Assembly: GCA_910587675.1 (NCBI GenBank)
Contig: CAJUMU010000010.1
Location: 1 to 63,051 of the forward strand
Length of the DNA stretch: 63,051 bases
Source of the DNA: an uncultured Alistipes sp.
GTDB lineage: Bacteria; Bacteroidota; Bacteroidia; Bacteroidales; Rikenellaceae
Direction: 5' to 3'
Both the position numbers and the translations under genes were made by a program. Below, piece by piece: positions 25,530-34,699 of the stretch. The notes under the pieces are model-generated. The model was not told the DNA's origin. It did no database searches and saw only the letters and a list, made by a program, of their open reading frames with translations. How positions within the stretch are numbered: the stretch's first letter is position 1; the number at the start of each line of letters is the position of its first letter.

Positions 25530-26600
25530 ATGAAATCCGATGACAGATTGCTCTTTTTCGCCTTGGACGGTGTCGGAGGGGCTGAAAGAGTCATGGTGAC
25601 GGTTGCCAAGCAACTGTTGAAGCGGGGGCGTTCGATTACGTTCGTCCTGATTCGCAACTCGCAATTCTCGGGCGCTTCGTTGGAGACGTTATTGCCGAGC
25701 GGCGTCGAGTGCCGGAGAATATTCTGGGACGGTCAGATAAAGTTCATGCGGGATTTGAAAAAGGCGGTCGAAACCGTGAACCCCGCAGTGGTTTTCTCGT
25801 CGGCCATGCACATCAACCAACGCCTTCTGTTATTGAAGCCGTTTTTCCGCGATGTGAAATTCATTGTAAGAAACGACAACTATCTGTATACTCTGCCGCC
25901 GTTGAAGCGATTGTGTCTGAAACTGACCTACCGATTCGCCGAGTGCGTGATAGCCCAGACCGAGGAGATGGGAGCAGAGGTGAGCATGTTCGTCGACGCG
26001 GAAAAGGTGCATGTGCTGGACAATCCGATCGACGAGGAGTTGATCGAGTCGAAGTTGCGGGCGCCGTCTCCTTTCGCGGACGGCGACGATTCGATAAAAT
26101 TCGTGGCGTCGGGCCGTTTCGCCTATCAAAAGGGGTTCGACATTCTTGTCGAGGCGTTCGATATGGTCAGAAAGAGGTTGCCTTCGCCCAAACTATATAT
26201 TCTCGGGAATTACGAATACGACAACCGCAAGGTGTATGACATGCTGCGGGAGTACGTGGATCGCAACGGACTGCGGGATTGCGTGATCTTCGCGGGATAT
26301 ACCGACAATCCGTTCGCGTATATCAAGCATGCGGATGTCTTCGTCCTCTCGTCGCGATGGGAGGGTTGTCCCAATGTCGTGCTCGAGGCGAAGTATGTGG
26401 GGACTCCCGTCGCCGCCGCGCGATGTATCCCCGTGATCGGCCGACTAATAGACGAAGGCCGGACGGGATGTCTCGCCGAGTCGGAGAATCCGCGTTCGTT
26501 GGCCGAGGCGATGATAAAGGCGACGAGTCTCGAACACGGCGAGGGGGGAAAGGGCGTCGCGGTCAATAATCCGAAATGGATCGAACTATTCAACCGATAA
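25530..26600 (+). CDS. Glycosyltransferase, GT4 family (second)
   Basis: 356 residues, GT-B fold. DGVGGAERVMVTVAKQLLKRG is the acceptor-side loop, FVASGRFAYQKGFDILVEAF marks the donor domain, and SSRWEGCPNVVLEAKYVGTP carries the conserved glutamates. It ends one base before the epimerase gene. Confidence 0.93.
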   Translation: MKSDDRLLFFALDGVGGAERVMVTVAKQLLKRGRSITFVLIRNSQFSGASLETLLPSGVECRRIFWDGQIKFMRDLKKAVETVNPAVVFSSAMHINQRLLLLKPFFRDVKFIVRNDNYLYTLPPLKRLCLKLTYRFAECVIAQTEEMGAEVSMFVDAEKVHVLDNPIDEELIESKLRAPSPFADGDDSIKFVASGRFAYQKGFDILVEAFDMVRKRLPSPKLYILGNYEYDNRKVYDMLREYVDRNGLRDCVIFAGYTDNPFAYIKHADVFVLSSRWEGCPNVVLEAKYVGTPVAAARCIPVIGRLIDEGRTGCLAESENPRSLAEAMIKATSLEHGEGGKGVAVNNPKWIELFNR

Positions 26601-26601
26601 T

Positions 26602-27660
26602 ATGAAATTATTAGTGACGGGAGCCGCCGGGTTCATAGGGGCCGCGGTATGCAGGCGATTGGTCGATGACGGATGCGAGGTCGTCGGTCTGGACAATATC
26701 AACGACTATTATGATCCGAATCTGAAATACGCCCGACTGGCGTTGTTGGGTATCGATCGAGAAGAGGCGGATTGGTACAGATTCGCCGTCGGCGCGAAGT
26801 CGGGGCTGTTCAAATTCATTCGGATGAATCTCGAGGATCGGCAGGCCATGCGGATGCTGTTCGCCAACGGCGAATTCGACGTCGTAGTCAACCTCGGCGC
26901 TCAGGCGGGCGTGCGATACTCTATCGAGAATCCTCACGCTTACATAGAGAGCAACGTCGACGGCTTCATCAACGTCCTCGAGGGATGCCGGCGCAACAAG
27001 GTCAAGCATCTTGTTTACGCCTCGTCGTCCAGCGTCTACGGACTGAACGGGAAAGCGCCTTTCTCGGAGCACGACGGCACGGCTCATCCCGTGAGCCTCT
27101 ATGCCGCCACCAAGAAGAGCAACGAGATGATGGCTCATGCCTATTCGAAACTCTATGATCTCCCCGCGACGGGTCTCCGCTTCTTTACCGTATACGGTCC
27201 GTGGGGGCGTCCCGACATGTCGCCGTTCCTTTTTATGGACGCCATACTGCATGACAGACCCATCAAGGTGTTCAACAACGGAGATATGTGGCGGGATTTC
27301 ACCTATATCGACGATATCGTCGAGGGGATCGTTCGCGTAATCGGCGTGACGCCCCGAGGCGACGATAACTGGAACGACCTCGATCCCGATCCCGCGACTT
27401 CGACGGCGCCGTATCGGATATACAATATCGGCAACCAACGCCCCACCAAGTTGATGGATTACATATCGTGCATCGAAAAAGCGATAGGCCGAGAGGCCGT
27501 AAAGGAGTTTCTTCCCATGCAGTCTGGCGATGTGTATCGGACTTACGCCGATTCGTCGGCGTTGGCCGAGGCGACGGGATTCAAGCCCGACACGGCCCTG
27601 CAAGAGGGGATCGACAAAACCGTCGCTTGGTTCGAAAACTATTATGGTATCGCGCGATGA
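26602..27660 (+). CDS. UDP-glucuronate 4-epimerase-like SDR enzyme
   Basis: 352 residues. The NAD-binding GAAGFIGAAV starts the protein, and the catalytic YAATKKSNE (YxxxK) is in the middle. The long insertion DNINDYYDPNLKYARLALLG is characteristic of the UDP-glucuronate epimerase branch rather than GalE. It would convert UDP-glucuronate into UDP-galacturonate. The UDP-glucose dehydrogenase two genes downstream supplies the substrate, which supports the assignment. Confidence 0.9.
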   Translation: MKLLVTGAAGFIGAAVCRRLVDDGCEVVGLDNINDYYDPNLKYARLALLGIDREEADWYRFAVGAKSGLFKFIRMNLEDRQAMRMLFANGEFDVVVNLGAQAGVRYSIENPHAYIESNVDGFINVLEGCRRNKVKHLVYASSSSVYGLNGKAPFSEHDGTAHPVSLYAATKKSNEMMAHAYSKLYDLPATGLRFFTVYGPWGRPDMSPFLFMDAILHDRPIKVFNNGDMWRDFTYIDDIVEGIVRVIGVTPRGDDNWNDLDPDPATSTAPYRIYNIGNQRPTKLMDYISCIEKAIGREAVKEFLPMQSGDVYRTYADSSALAEATGFKPDTALQEGIDKTVAWFENYYGIAR

Positions 27661-28178
27661 AGATTTTAAGAAAGATATTCTCGTATCTGAGAAAACAGTA
27701 CATGCCCGCCGACCGATATGCGCGTTGGGCAGGCGTCACCGTCGGCGACAATTGCTTGATCGCGACGAAGAATTTTTCTACCGAGCCCTATTTGATAACG
27801 ATCGGCGACAACGTGCAGGTAACCCCCGATGTCTATTTCCATACTCACGGCGGATGTCATGTCGCCAGATCGCGTTATCCGAAATTCGATGTTTTCGGGA
27901 AGATCCGAATCTGCGACAACGCCTACATAGGTTCGGGGAGCCATATCATGCCCGGCGTGACCGTCGGCCGCGGATCGTTGATCGCGAGCGGCTCCGTCGT
28001 ATGCAAATCGGTTCCCGATAATGAAGTGTGGGGAGGCGTTCCCGCCAAGTTCATCTGCACGGTCGAGGATTACATACGTCGCAATCTGCCGTTCAATTTG
28101 GATACGAAGGGGTTGTCCGCCGAGGAGAAGCGGTCGATATTGTTGTCTTTGCCCGATGATAAATTTATAAAAAAATAA
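27657..28178 (+). CDS. Hexapeptide-repeat acyltransferase
   Basis: 173 residues from the ATG at 27657, which overlaps the epimerase stop as ATGA. The left-handed beta-helix pattern is clear (ITIGDNVQVTPDVYFHTHGG, IRICDNAYIGSGSHIMPGVTVGRGSLIASGSVV), followed by the closing GVPAKFI. The family transfers acetyl or other acyl groups from CoA to sugars. It probably O-acetylates a capsule sugar precursor in the cytoplasm. Confidence 0.88.
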   Translation: MKILRKIFSYLRKQYMPADRYARWAGVTVGDNCLIATKNFSTEPYLITIGDNVQVTPDVYFHTHGGCHVARSRYPKFDVFGKIRICDNAYIGSGSHIMPGVTVGRGSLIASGSVVCKSVPDNEVWGGVPAKFICTVEDYIRRNLPFNLDTKGLSAEEKRSILLSLPDDKFIKK

Positions 28179-28182
28179 GATT

Positions 28183-29496
28183 ATGAATATTGCGATAGTC
28201 GGTACAGGCTATGTCGGACTCGTATCCGGAACCTGCTTTGCCGAAATGGGGGTAAACGTTACGTGCGTGGATATCGACGAAGAGAAGGTCGATAAACTTC
28301 GTCGCGGGGTCATTCCGATTTACGAGCCCGGGCTCGATGAGATGGTCAGGCGTAATGTTGATGCGGGCCGTCTTCGTTTCACCACCGATCTGACGGAGGT
28401 GCTCGACGATGTGGAGGTCGTCTTCTCGGCCGTCGGCACGCCTCCCGACGAGGACGGGTCGGCCGATTTGAAATATGTTCTTGCCGTGGCCGAGACGTTC
28501 GGTCGGAATGTCAACAAATATACCATTCTCGTCACGAAGTCGACCGTTCCCGTGGGCACGGCCGAGAAGGTGAAGCAGAGAGTGCGGGCGGAGCTCGACA
28601 AGCGTGGGGTGGACGTCGAGTTCGACGTGGCGTCCAATCCCGAGTTTTTGAAAGAGGGCGCGGCCATAAAGGATTTCATGACCCCCGACCGAGTGGTGGT
28701 CGGAACCGAAAGCGAGCAGGCGAAAAAGGTCATGTCGCGTCTCTACAAACCGTTCATGCTCTCGGGCGAACGCATGATATTCACCGATATCCCGTCGGCC
28801 GAGATGATAAAGTACGCGGCTAATTCGATGCTCGCCACGCGCATATCGTTTATGAACGACATCGCCAATTTGTGCGAACTCGTGGGCGCGGATGTCAATA
28901 TGGTGCGCAAGGGGATAGGCTCGGATTCGCGTATCGGCAAGAAATTTTTGTACCCGGGGTGCGGTTACGGCGGCTCGTGTTTCCCTAAGGACGTGAAGGC
29001 CCTCATCAAAACGGCCGAGAAGAGCGGATATCGGATGCAGGTGCTGAAAGCCGTCGAAGAGGTGAACGAAAAGCAGAAAGAGATTCTCTACCGCAAGCTG
29101 ATGAGACATTTCGAAAATGATCTCGAAGGTAAAACCATCGCCATGTGGGGACTCGCTTTCAAGCCCGAGACCGACGACATGCGCGAGGCTCCTGCATTGG
29201 TGCTGATCGACAAACTGAAGGAGGCGGGCGCGATAGTGAAGGTATACGATCCGATAGCGATGAACGAGTGCCGCCGCCGGCTCGGCGAGGATGCGGTGGT
29301 GTATTGCAACGACATGTACGAGGCCGCTGTCGATGCCGACGCTCTGCTTCTGGTTACCGAATGGAACCAGTTCCGCATGCCGTCGCTATCGGTTCTCGCG
29401 AGGACCATGAAACAGCGGGTCATCGTCGACGGCCGCAACATATACGATTCCGATTATCTGAAGGATAACGGATTCACATACTACAAAATCGGCTAA
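28183..29496 (+). CDS. ugd: UDP-glucose 6-dehydrogenase
   Basis: 437 residues. The NAD-binding start GTGYVGLVSGTCFAEMG, the STVPVGTAEKV loop, the ASNPEFLKEG motif and the catalytic-cysteine motif GYGGSCFPKD are all present. The C-terminal UDP-binding domain contains MWGLAFKPETDDMREAPA. It oxidises UDP-glucose to UDP-glucuronate with NAD, giving the uronic acid precursor used with the 4-epimerase upstream. Confidence 0.96.
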   Translation: MNIAIVGTGYVGLVSGTCFAEMGVNVTCVDIDEEKVDKLRRGVIPIYEPGLDEMVRRNVDAGRLRFTTDLTEVLDDVEVVFSAVGTPPDEDGSADLKYVLAVAETFGRNVNKYTILVTKSTVPVGTAEKVKQRVRAELDKRGVDVEFDVASNPEFLKEGAAIKDFMTPDRVVVGTESEQAKKVMSRLYKPFMLSGERMIFTDIPSAEMIKYAANSMLATRISFMNDIANLCELVGADVNMVRKGIGSDSRIGKKFLYPGCGYGGSCFPKDVKALIKTAEKSGYRMQVLKAVEEVNEKQKEILYRKLMRHFENDLEGKTIAMWGLAFKPETDDMREAPALVLIDKLKEAGAIVKVYDPIAMNECRRRLGEDAVVYCNDMYEAAVDADALLLVTEWNQFRMPSLSVLARTMKQRVIVDGRNIYDSDYLKDNGFTYYKIG

Positions 29497-29509
29497 TCCG
29501 ACCCGAGGG

Positions 29510-30388
29510 ATGCGAATCATCTATTACGGATATCCTCTGTGGGATTATTTCCTGTCGAGCGCGGGCGGATCCCATGAATTGATCAAGTCCGAGCCCTTGT
29601 CTTTCAGGTCTAAACTGGCGCTGCATGCCTTTTGGAATCGCGGGTTCCGCTCTCGGCTCCTCGATTTTGCCGACGTGGCGAATTCGGCCCCTTCGGATGA
29701 ACCCACGATCGTGATGGACATATACAGTCCCGCCCAATTGTGGCGTATCGCGAAGAAGTGCGGCAAGGACGCCCCTCGATATCTGTGGTTTTGGAATCCT
29801 CTTAAGCCGACGTTGAGATTCCACGACATACATCGGACCGTTGCGCTCGTCAAAGATATGGGATATCGGATTTTCACGTTCGACCCCGACGATGCCGAGG
29901 AGTTCGGGATCGAATATAAGAATCAATTCGGAGCGAGGCCTGCGGAACGGAACGTCGCGCCTCGTACGGATCTCTATTTTTGCGGAAACGCCAAAGGCCG
30001 AATCGCTGTCATCGAGAGAATCGGGCGATTGTGCCGTAAATATGGTTTGTCCGAGAATTTCGTGATTCCCCGAAAGCAGGGTATAATGATAAACTATTCC
30101 CAAAATCTCGAGAACGTCCGCAATTCCAAGTGCGTTCTCGACATAGTCCAGCGCGGGCAGTCGGGGCTGACGTTGAGGCCGATAGAGGCTCTGCTGAATT
30201 CCAAGAAGCTCATTACCGACAACGTCGCCGTCGAGCGTTACGATTTTTATGATCCCCGAAACATATTCATTCTGGGCAAGGACGACGAGTCGCGCATAAA
30301 AGAGTTCGTCGACTCTCCTTTCGTCGAGGTTCCAGAGTCGGTAATCGAAAAATATGAATTCGGCAATTGGTTGAATTCGTGGCGGTAA
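29510..30388 (+). CDS. Uncharacterised capsule protein, possibly a glycosyltransferase
   Basis: 292 residues, no signal peptide or membrane segment. The N-terminus MRIIYYGYPLWDYFLSSAGG and the middle stretch TDLYFCGNAKGRIAVIERIG, followed by NYSQNLENVRNSKCVLDI and LTLRPIEALLNSKKLIT, have the layout of a GT-B donor domain of the lipopolysaccharide/CgeB-like kind (an arginine near a presumed nucleotide site, then SKC and PIEAL). I cannot place it in a named family. It stands between ugd and a GT4 gene, which favours a transferase role. Confidence 0.6.
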   Translation: MRIIYYGYPLWDYFLSSAGGSHELIKSEPLSFRSKLALHAFWNRGFRSRLLDFADVANSAPSDEPTIVMDIYSPAQLWRIAKKCGKDAPRYLWFWNPLKPTLRFHDIHRTVALVKDMGYRIFTFDPDDAEEFGIEYKNQFGARPAERNVAPRTDLYFCGNAKGRIAVIERIGRLCRKYGLSENFVIPRKQGIMINYSQNLENVRNSKCVLDIVQRGQSGLTLRPIEALLNSKKLITDNVAVERYDFYDPRNIFILGKDDESRIKEFVDSPFVEVPESVIEKYEFGNWLNSWR

Positions 30389-30395
30389 ACTTAAT

Positions 30396-31541
30396 ATGGC
30401 AGGTAGAATGCGAGATGCGAAAGTGAGCGGGCGCGCGCCCGATAGGGTTATTGTCGTCAATACGGGAGGAATGGCCCCGGGGGGCATTACCTACAATATG
30501 CTTAATTACCTGACCGAGATAGCGGTCGACGGCCGTATGGCGGTGACTGTCGTGGCGACCATATTTTACGACGAATATATGATCGCCATGTTCCGAAAGG
30601 CGGGGTGCGAAGTGGTATGTCTGCCCGACAGGAACGCGCGGCCGCTGAAATATTTCTTCGAGCTGTGTCGGTTGTTGAATCGCGGGCGATTCGATGCGAT
30701 CCACGTGCACGGCAGCAGCGGAATGATGGCCTTGGAGATGCTGGCCGCCAAATTGGCGGGAGTCGGCATCAGAATAGCCCATTCGCATAATACGTCGACC
30801 AATCATCCGTCGCTGCACAGGGTTCTTCTGCCCGTAATGCAGTCTCTTACGACAAAGAGGCTGGCGTGCGGCAAACTGGCGGGCGAGTGGCTGCACGGAC
30901 GGCGGGAGTTCGAAGTGTTGAACAACGGGGTGGATCTCGCGCGATTCGCGTTCGACGAAACGAACAGAAATACCGTAAAAGAGGAGTCGGGGTGGGGGAC
31001 TAATCCTATCGTCGGCCATGTGGGAACCTTTACCGACGTGAAGAATCAGGAGTTCATAATCGACGTGTTCGCGGAGCTACTGAAGCGCGACGACTCTTGC
31101 CGTTTGCTTTTGCTGGGCGACGGTCCGCTGCGGGAGAGGATCGAACGAAAGTGCATCGAGACGGGGCTGCGGGACAAGGTTCGTTTTACGGGAACGGTGA
31201 ACGATACCGAAAAGTACCTTTCGGCGATGGATGCCGTCATAATGCCGTCGCTTCACGAAGGGTTGCCCCTGACGCTCGTGGAGGAGCAAGCCAACGGATT
31301 ATCGTGCTTGATATCGGATACCATAACCGAGGAGATCGATATGACGGGAAATGTCGTCTTCATGAGTTTGAAAGAGGATAAGGGCGTTTGGGCCGAAAAG
31401 CTGAATGATCTGCTCGAACGTGCGGGGAGTTGCGACCGAGCCGCGAAATCCGAAAAGGCTTGCGCCGATGTCGGATCGAACCGTTACGATATCCGAAAGG
31501 AGGCCGAAAGGCTCCTCGCGATATACGGAATCGAGAAATAA
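30396..31541 (+). CDS. Glycosyltransferase, GT4 family (third)
   Basis: 381 residues, GT-B fold. The glycine-rich acceptor loop is NTGGMAPGGITYNMLNYL. IRIAHSHNTST and VLNNGVDLARF are typical of the EpsF-like GT4 group, and the donor site includes GHVGTFTDVKNQEFIIDVF and SLHEGLPLTLVEEQ. It follows the previous gene by seven bases. A 77-base gap separates it from the next gene. Confidence 0.93.
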   Translation: MAGRMRDAKVSGRAPDRVIVVNTGGMAPGGITYNMLNYLTEIAVDGRMAVTVVATIFYDEYMIAMFRKAGCEVVCLPDRNARPLKYFFELCRLLNRGRFDAIHVHGSSGMMALEMLAAKLAGVGIRIAHSHNTSTNHPSLHRVLLPVMQSLTTKRLACGKLAGEWLHGRREFEVLNNGVDLARFAFDETNRNTVKEESGWGTNPIVGHVGTFTDVKNQEFIIDVFAELLKRDDSCRLLLLGDGPLRERIERKCIETGLRDKVRFTGTVNDTEKYLSAMDAVIMPSLHEGLPLTLVEEQANGLSCLISDTITEEIDMTGNVVFMSLKEDKGVWAEKLNDLLERAGSCDRAAKSEKACADVGSNRYDIRKEAERLLAIYGIEK

Positions 31542-31618
31542 TATCCGCCGCTTGCGGAATCGGCGCGGCGGTCCGCGCCTGCGATTCGATCATTTAAATA
31601 TCTAAACTCGTTTATCAT

Positions 31619-32350
31619 ATGAATAATCGAGAGTTTGTGCGTAAAATCACGAACTCCGCCGATTCGTACCCGACGCGAACGTTCGGTGTGCGGGGCAGAG
31701 TGTATACGTGCGTCAACTCTTTCTCGTACCATATCGTGCGGCGAAACAGCGATCTCTATGATTCGATGGACGGCTTGTTCGTGGACGGCATGACTATGTG
31801 CTGGCTTATCAACCTTTTGTGGAACAGGAGGATCCCGCGGTTGAGCTTCGATATGACGGGTATGGCCGCCGATCTTTTCGCTTACCTCGACTCCCCCGAG
31901 AACACGAGGAGCGTATATTTTATCGGGACGAAGCAGGAGATTCTCGAAAAGACGATAAGTCGGTTCCGCGCCGAATACCCCGACATGGTAATAGCGGGGT
32001 ACCGAAACGGATATTTCGAGGATTCGCATGATCGCGACGAAGCGATTCGGGCCATAGTGGAGCGCGACAGCGATTTTACCGTCGTCGGCATGGGGTCTCC
32101 GTTGCAGGAGCGGTTCGCCTTGGATCTTAAGAACGCGGGATACCGAGGCGTAGTGTTTACTTGCGGCGGCTTTCTTCACCAGTCGGCGCGACGGATAAAC
32201 TATTATCCCGAGTGGGTCGACAAATTGAAGCTGCGCGCTTTCTACCGCCTCTTTCACGAGAAAGGGATGTTTCCCAGACTGTACAACGTTCTGCTGGAGT
32301 TCCCTGTTCTATTCACCTATGACACAATAAAAACGAAATTGAGAATATGA
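31619..32350 (+). CDS. WecG/TagA/CpsF family glycosyltransferase (GT26)
   Basis: 243 residues. GT26 signatures include VNSFSYHIVRRN, LFVDGMTMCWLIN, YFIGTKQEILEK and VVGMGSPLQERFALDL, followed by CGGFLHQSA. Family members (WecG, TagA) usually add the second sugar to an undecaprenyl-diphosphate-linked sugar, such as a ManNAc or uronic-acid derivative. It would therefore act early in repeat-unit assembly. Its stop overlaps the rmlA start as ATGA. Confidence 0.92.
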   Translation: MNNREFVRKITNSADSYPTRTFGVRGRVYTCVNSFSYHIVRRNSDLYDSMDGLFVDGMTMCWLINLLWNRRIPRLSFDMTGMAADLFAYLDSPENTRSVYFIGTKQEILEKTISRFRAEYPDMVIAGYRNGYFEDSHDRDEAIRAIVERDSDFTVVGMGSPLQERFALDLKNAGYRGVVFTCGGFLHQSARRINYYPEWVDKLKLRAFYRLFHEKGMFPRLYNVLLEFPVLFTYDTIKTKLRI

Positions 32351-33252
32351 AAGGCATCGTTTTGGCGGGAGGAAGCGGGACCCGTTTATACCCCGTCACC
32401 AAAGGCGTTTCCAAACAACTTCTCCCCGTTTTCGACAAGCCGATGGTGTATTACCCGATCTCGGCGCTCATGCTGGCGGGGATACGGGATATACTTATCA
32501 TCTCGACTCCGCAAGATCTGTCGGGATTCGAGCGTCTGCTCGGCGACGGAAGCGATTACGGGGTAAGATTCACTTATGCCGAGCAACCGTCGCCCGACGG
32601 ATTGGCTCAGGCCTTCATTATCGGAAAGGAGTTCATCGGAGACGATTCGGTCTGTCTGGTCCTCGGCGATAACATTTTTCACGGCGCGGGGCTTTCGCAG
32701 TTGTTGAAAGATGCTGTAGCGACGGTCGAGAGGGAGGGCAAGGCCACGGTATTCGGTTATCGGGTCGACGATCCCGAACGCTATGGCGTCGCCGAGTTCG
32801 ATGACGACGGCGACTGCATCTCCATCGAGGAGAAGCCCGCGCGGCCTAAGTCCGATTACGCCATCGTGGGACTCTATTTCTATCCCAACAAGGTGGTCGA
32901 GGTGGCCGAAAATATCCGTCCGTCGGCGCGTGGCGAGCTGGAGATTACCACCGTAAACCAAGAGTTCCTTAAGGACGGAGAGTTGAAAGTCAAGACGTTC
33001 CCGCGCGGTTTCGCATGGCTCGACACGGGCACCCACGACTCTCTCGCCGAGGCGTCGATATATGTCGAGGTTCTGGAGAAACGTCAGGGACTCAAGGTCG
33101 CGTGCCTCGAGGGCATCGCTTTCCGAAACGGCTGGATATCTCGCGACAAGATGGCGGAACTTGCCCGACCGATGCTTAATAACGGTTACGGGAGGTATCT
33201 TATGAAAGTCGTCGAGGAGTTCGACAAGACAGAAAAACGCAATATCGATTGA
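32347..33252 (+). CDS. rmlA: Glucose-1-phosphate thymidylyltransferase
   Basis: 301 residues. The nucleotidyltransferase signature GGSGTRLYPVTKGVSKQLLP, VYYPISALML and LGDNIFHGAGL are diagnostic of RmlA. It activates glucose 1-phosphate to dTDP-glucose, the first step toward dTDP-L-rhamnose. The four rhamnose genes follow each other in the order A, C, D, B with overlapping or nearly touching ends. Confidence 0.96.
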   Translation: MKGIVLAGGSGTRLYPVTKGVSKQLLPVFDKPMVYYPISALMLAGIRDILIISTPQDLSGFERLLGDGSDYGVRFTYAEQPSPDGLAQAFIIGKEFIGDDSVCLVLGDNIFHGAGLSQLLKDAVATVEREGKATVFGYRVDDPERYGVAEFDDDGDCISIEEKPARPKSDYAIVGLYFYPNKVVEVAENIRPSARGELEITTVNQEFLKDGELKVKTFPRGFAWLDTGTHDSLAEASIYVEVLEKRQGLKVACLEGIAFRNGWISRDKMAELARPMLNNGYGRYLMKVVEEFDKTEKRNID

Positions 33253-33254
33253 GT

Positions 33255-33830
33255 ATGGAGATTATAAAGACCGATATCGAAGGGGTCGTCATTCTCGAAC
33301 CGCGGGTGTTCGAGGATGCTCGGGGTTATTTCTTCGAGAGCTATTCCAAAAAGGTGTTCGACGAGCTTGCATGGGCGACCGATTTCGTGCAGGACAACGA
33401 GTCTATGTCGACGCGCGGCGTGATGCGCGGATTGCATTTCCAATATCCGCCCTTCACGCAGAGCAAGCTGGTGCGCTGCGTTCGCGGCAAGGTGCTCGAC
33501 GTGGCGGTCGACATTCGCAAAGGATCGCCTACTTACGGACGGCACGTCGCGGTGGAGTTGAGCGAGGAGAATCATCGGCAGCTCTTCGTGCCGAGAGGGT
33601 TCGCTCACGGCTTCGCCGTTTTGAGCGACGAGGCGGTATTCCAATACAAATGCGACAACTATTACGCGCCGCAGGCCGATGGCGGAATTTCGATCGCCGA
33701 CGCCTCGCTGGGCATCGACTGGCGCATCGATCCGCGTTGTGCGATTTTGAGCGAAAAGGATCTGAAACATCCGTTGTTGAAAGATTTCGACTCTCCGTTT
33801 GACATGAACATGAATCCGTATAAAAAATGA
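33255..33830 (+). CDS. rmlC: dTDP-4-dehydrorhamnose 3,5-epimerase
   Basis: 191 residues from the ATG at 33255 (a TTG six bases upstream overlaps rmlA). The cupin fold shows EDARGYFFESYS, VQDNESMSTRGVMRGLHFQ (with the active-site histidine) and FVPRGFAHGFAVLSDEAVFQYK. It epimerises dTDP-4-keto-6-deoxyglucose at C3 and C5. Confidence 0.95.
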   Translation: MEIIKTDIEGVVILEPRVFEDARGYFFESYSKKVFDELAWATDFVQDNESMSTRGVMRGLHFQYPPFTQSKLVRCVRGKVLDVAVDIRKGSPTYGRHVAVELSEENHRQLFVPRGFAHGFAVLSDEAVFQYKCDNYYAPQADGGISIADASLGIDWRIDPRCAILSEKDLKHPLLKDFDSPFDMNMNPYKK

Positions 33831-34699
33831 ATATACTTGTAACGGGCGCGAACGGCCAACTGGGCACCTGCATAAGAAACGCCGCGAAGAATTCGCGGAA
33901 CAATTATATTTTCACCGACGTGGCCGATCTGGATATCACCGATTCGGAAAAGGTCGTCGAAGCGGTCGACACCAACGACGTCGATATGATTATAAATTGC
34001 GCGGCATATACCGATGTCGACAGAGCGGAGGACGATGCCGAATTCGCCGAGTCGCTCAACGCCGAAGCCGTCGCCAATCTCGCCGATGCGATGAAGGCTC
34101 GCGACGGCGCGTTGATCCACATCTCGACCGATTATGTTTTCGGGGGCGCGGGGGTCAACACCCCTCGCGCCGAAGACGAGGCGACGAACCCCACGAGCGT
34201 TTACGGAGCGACCAAATTGCGCGGCGAACAAGCCGTGGCGGCGAGCGGAGTCAAGGCGATAGTTATCCGCACGGCGTGGCTTTACAGCGAGTACGGCCGA
34301 AATTTCGTCAAGACCATGCTTAACCTCACGGCGATTCGGCCGAATTTGAAAGTCGTGTTCGATCAGGCGGGCTCTCCCACTTACGCGCAGGATCTTGCCG
34401 ATGCGATTGTCGCCATCGTCGAAAGCGGAAAGTTCGAAGGGAACGAAGGCATCTACCACTACTCCAACGAAGGCGTGTGTTCGTGGTATGACTTCACGCA
34501 ACTGATTGCGGCCGAAGTCGGGAATACGGCATGCCGAATCGAACCTTGCCGTTCGGACGAATTTCCGTCCAAGGTGGTGCGTCCCGCGTACTCGGTGCTC
34601 GACAAGACCAAATTCAAAACCACGTTCGGGATAAATATTCCCTTCTGGCTCGATTCACTTAAAACCTGCATTAAAAACCTGAAAGAAAATGAGGCGTAA
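33827..34699 (+). CDS. rmlD: dTDP-4-dehydrorhamnose reductase
   Basis: 290 residues. The NAD(P)-binding TGANGQLGTCIRN, NCAAYTDVDRAEDD, STDYVFGG and the catalytic YGATKLRGE (YxxxK) are present. It performs the last step to dTDP-L-rhamnose. The start overlaps the rmlC stop as ATGA and the 3' end overlaps rmlB by 11 bases. Confidence 0.95.
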   Translation: MNILVTGANGQLGTCIRNAAKNSRNNYIFTDVADLDITDSEKVVEAVDTNDVDMIINCAAYTDVDRAEDDAEFAESLNAEAVANLADAMKARDGALIHISTDYVFGGAGVNTPRAEDEATNPTSVYGATKLRGEQAVAASGVKAIVIRTAWLYSEYGRNFVKTMLNLTAIRPNLKVVFDQAGSPTYAQDLADAIVAIVESGKFEGNEGIYHYSNEGVCSWYDFTQLIAAEVGNTACRIEPCRSDEFPSKVVRPAYSVLDKTKFKTTFGINIPFWLDSLKTCIKNLKENEA

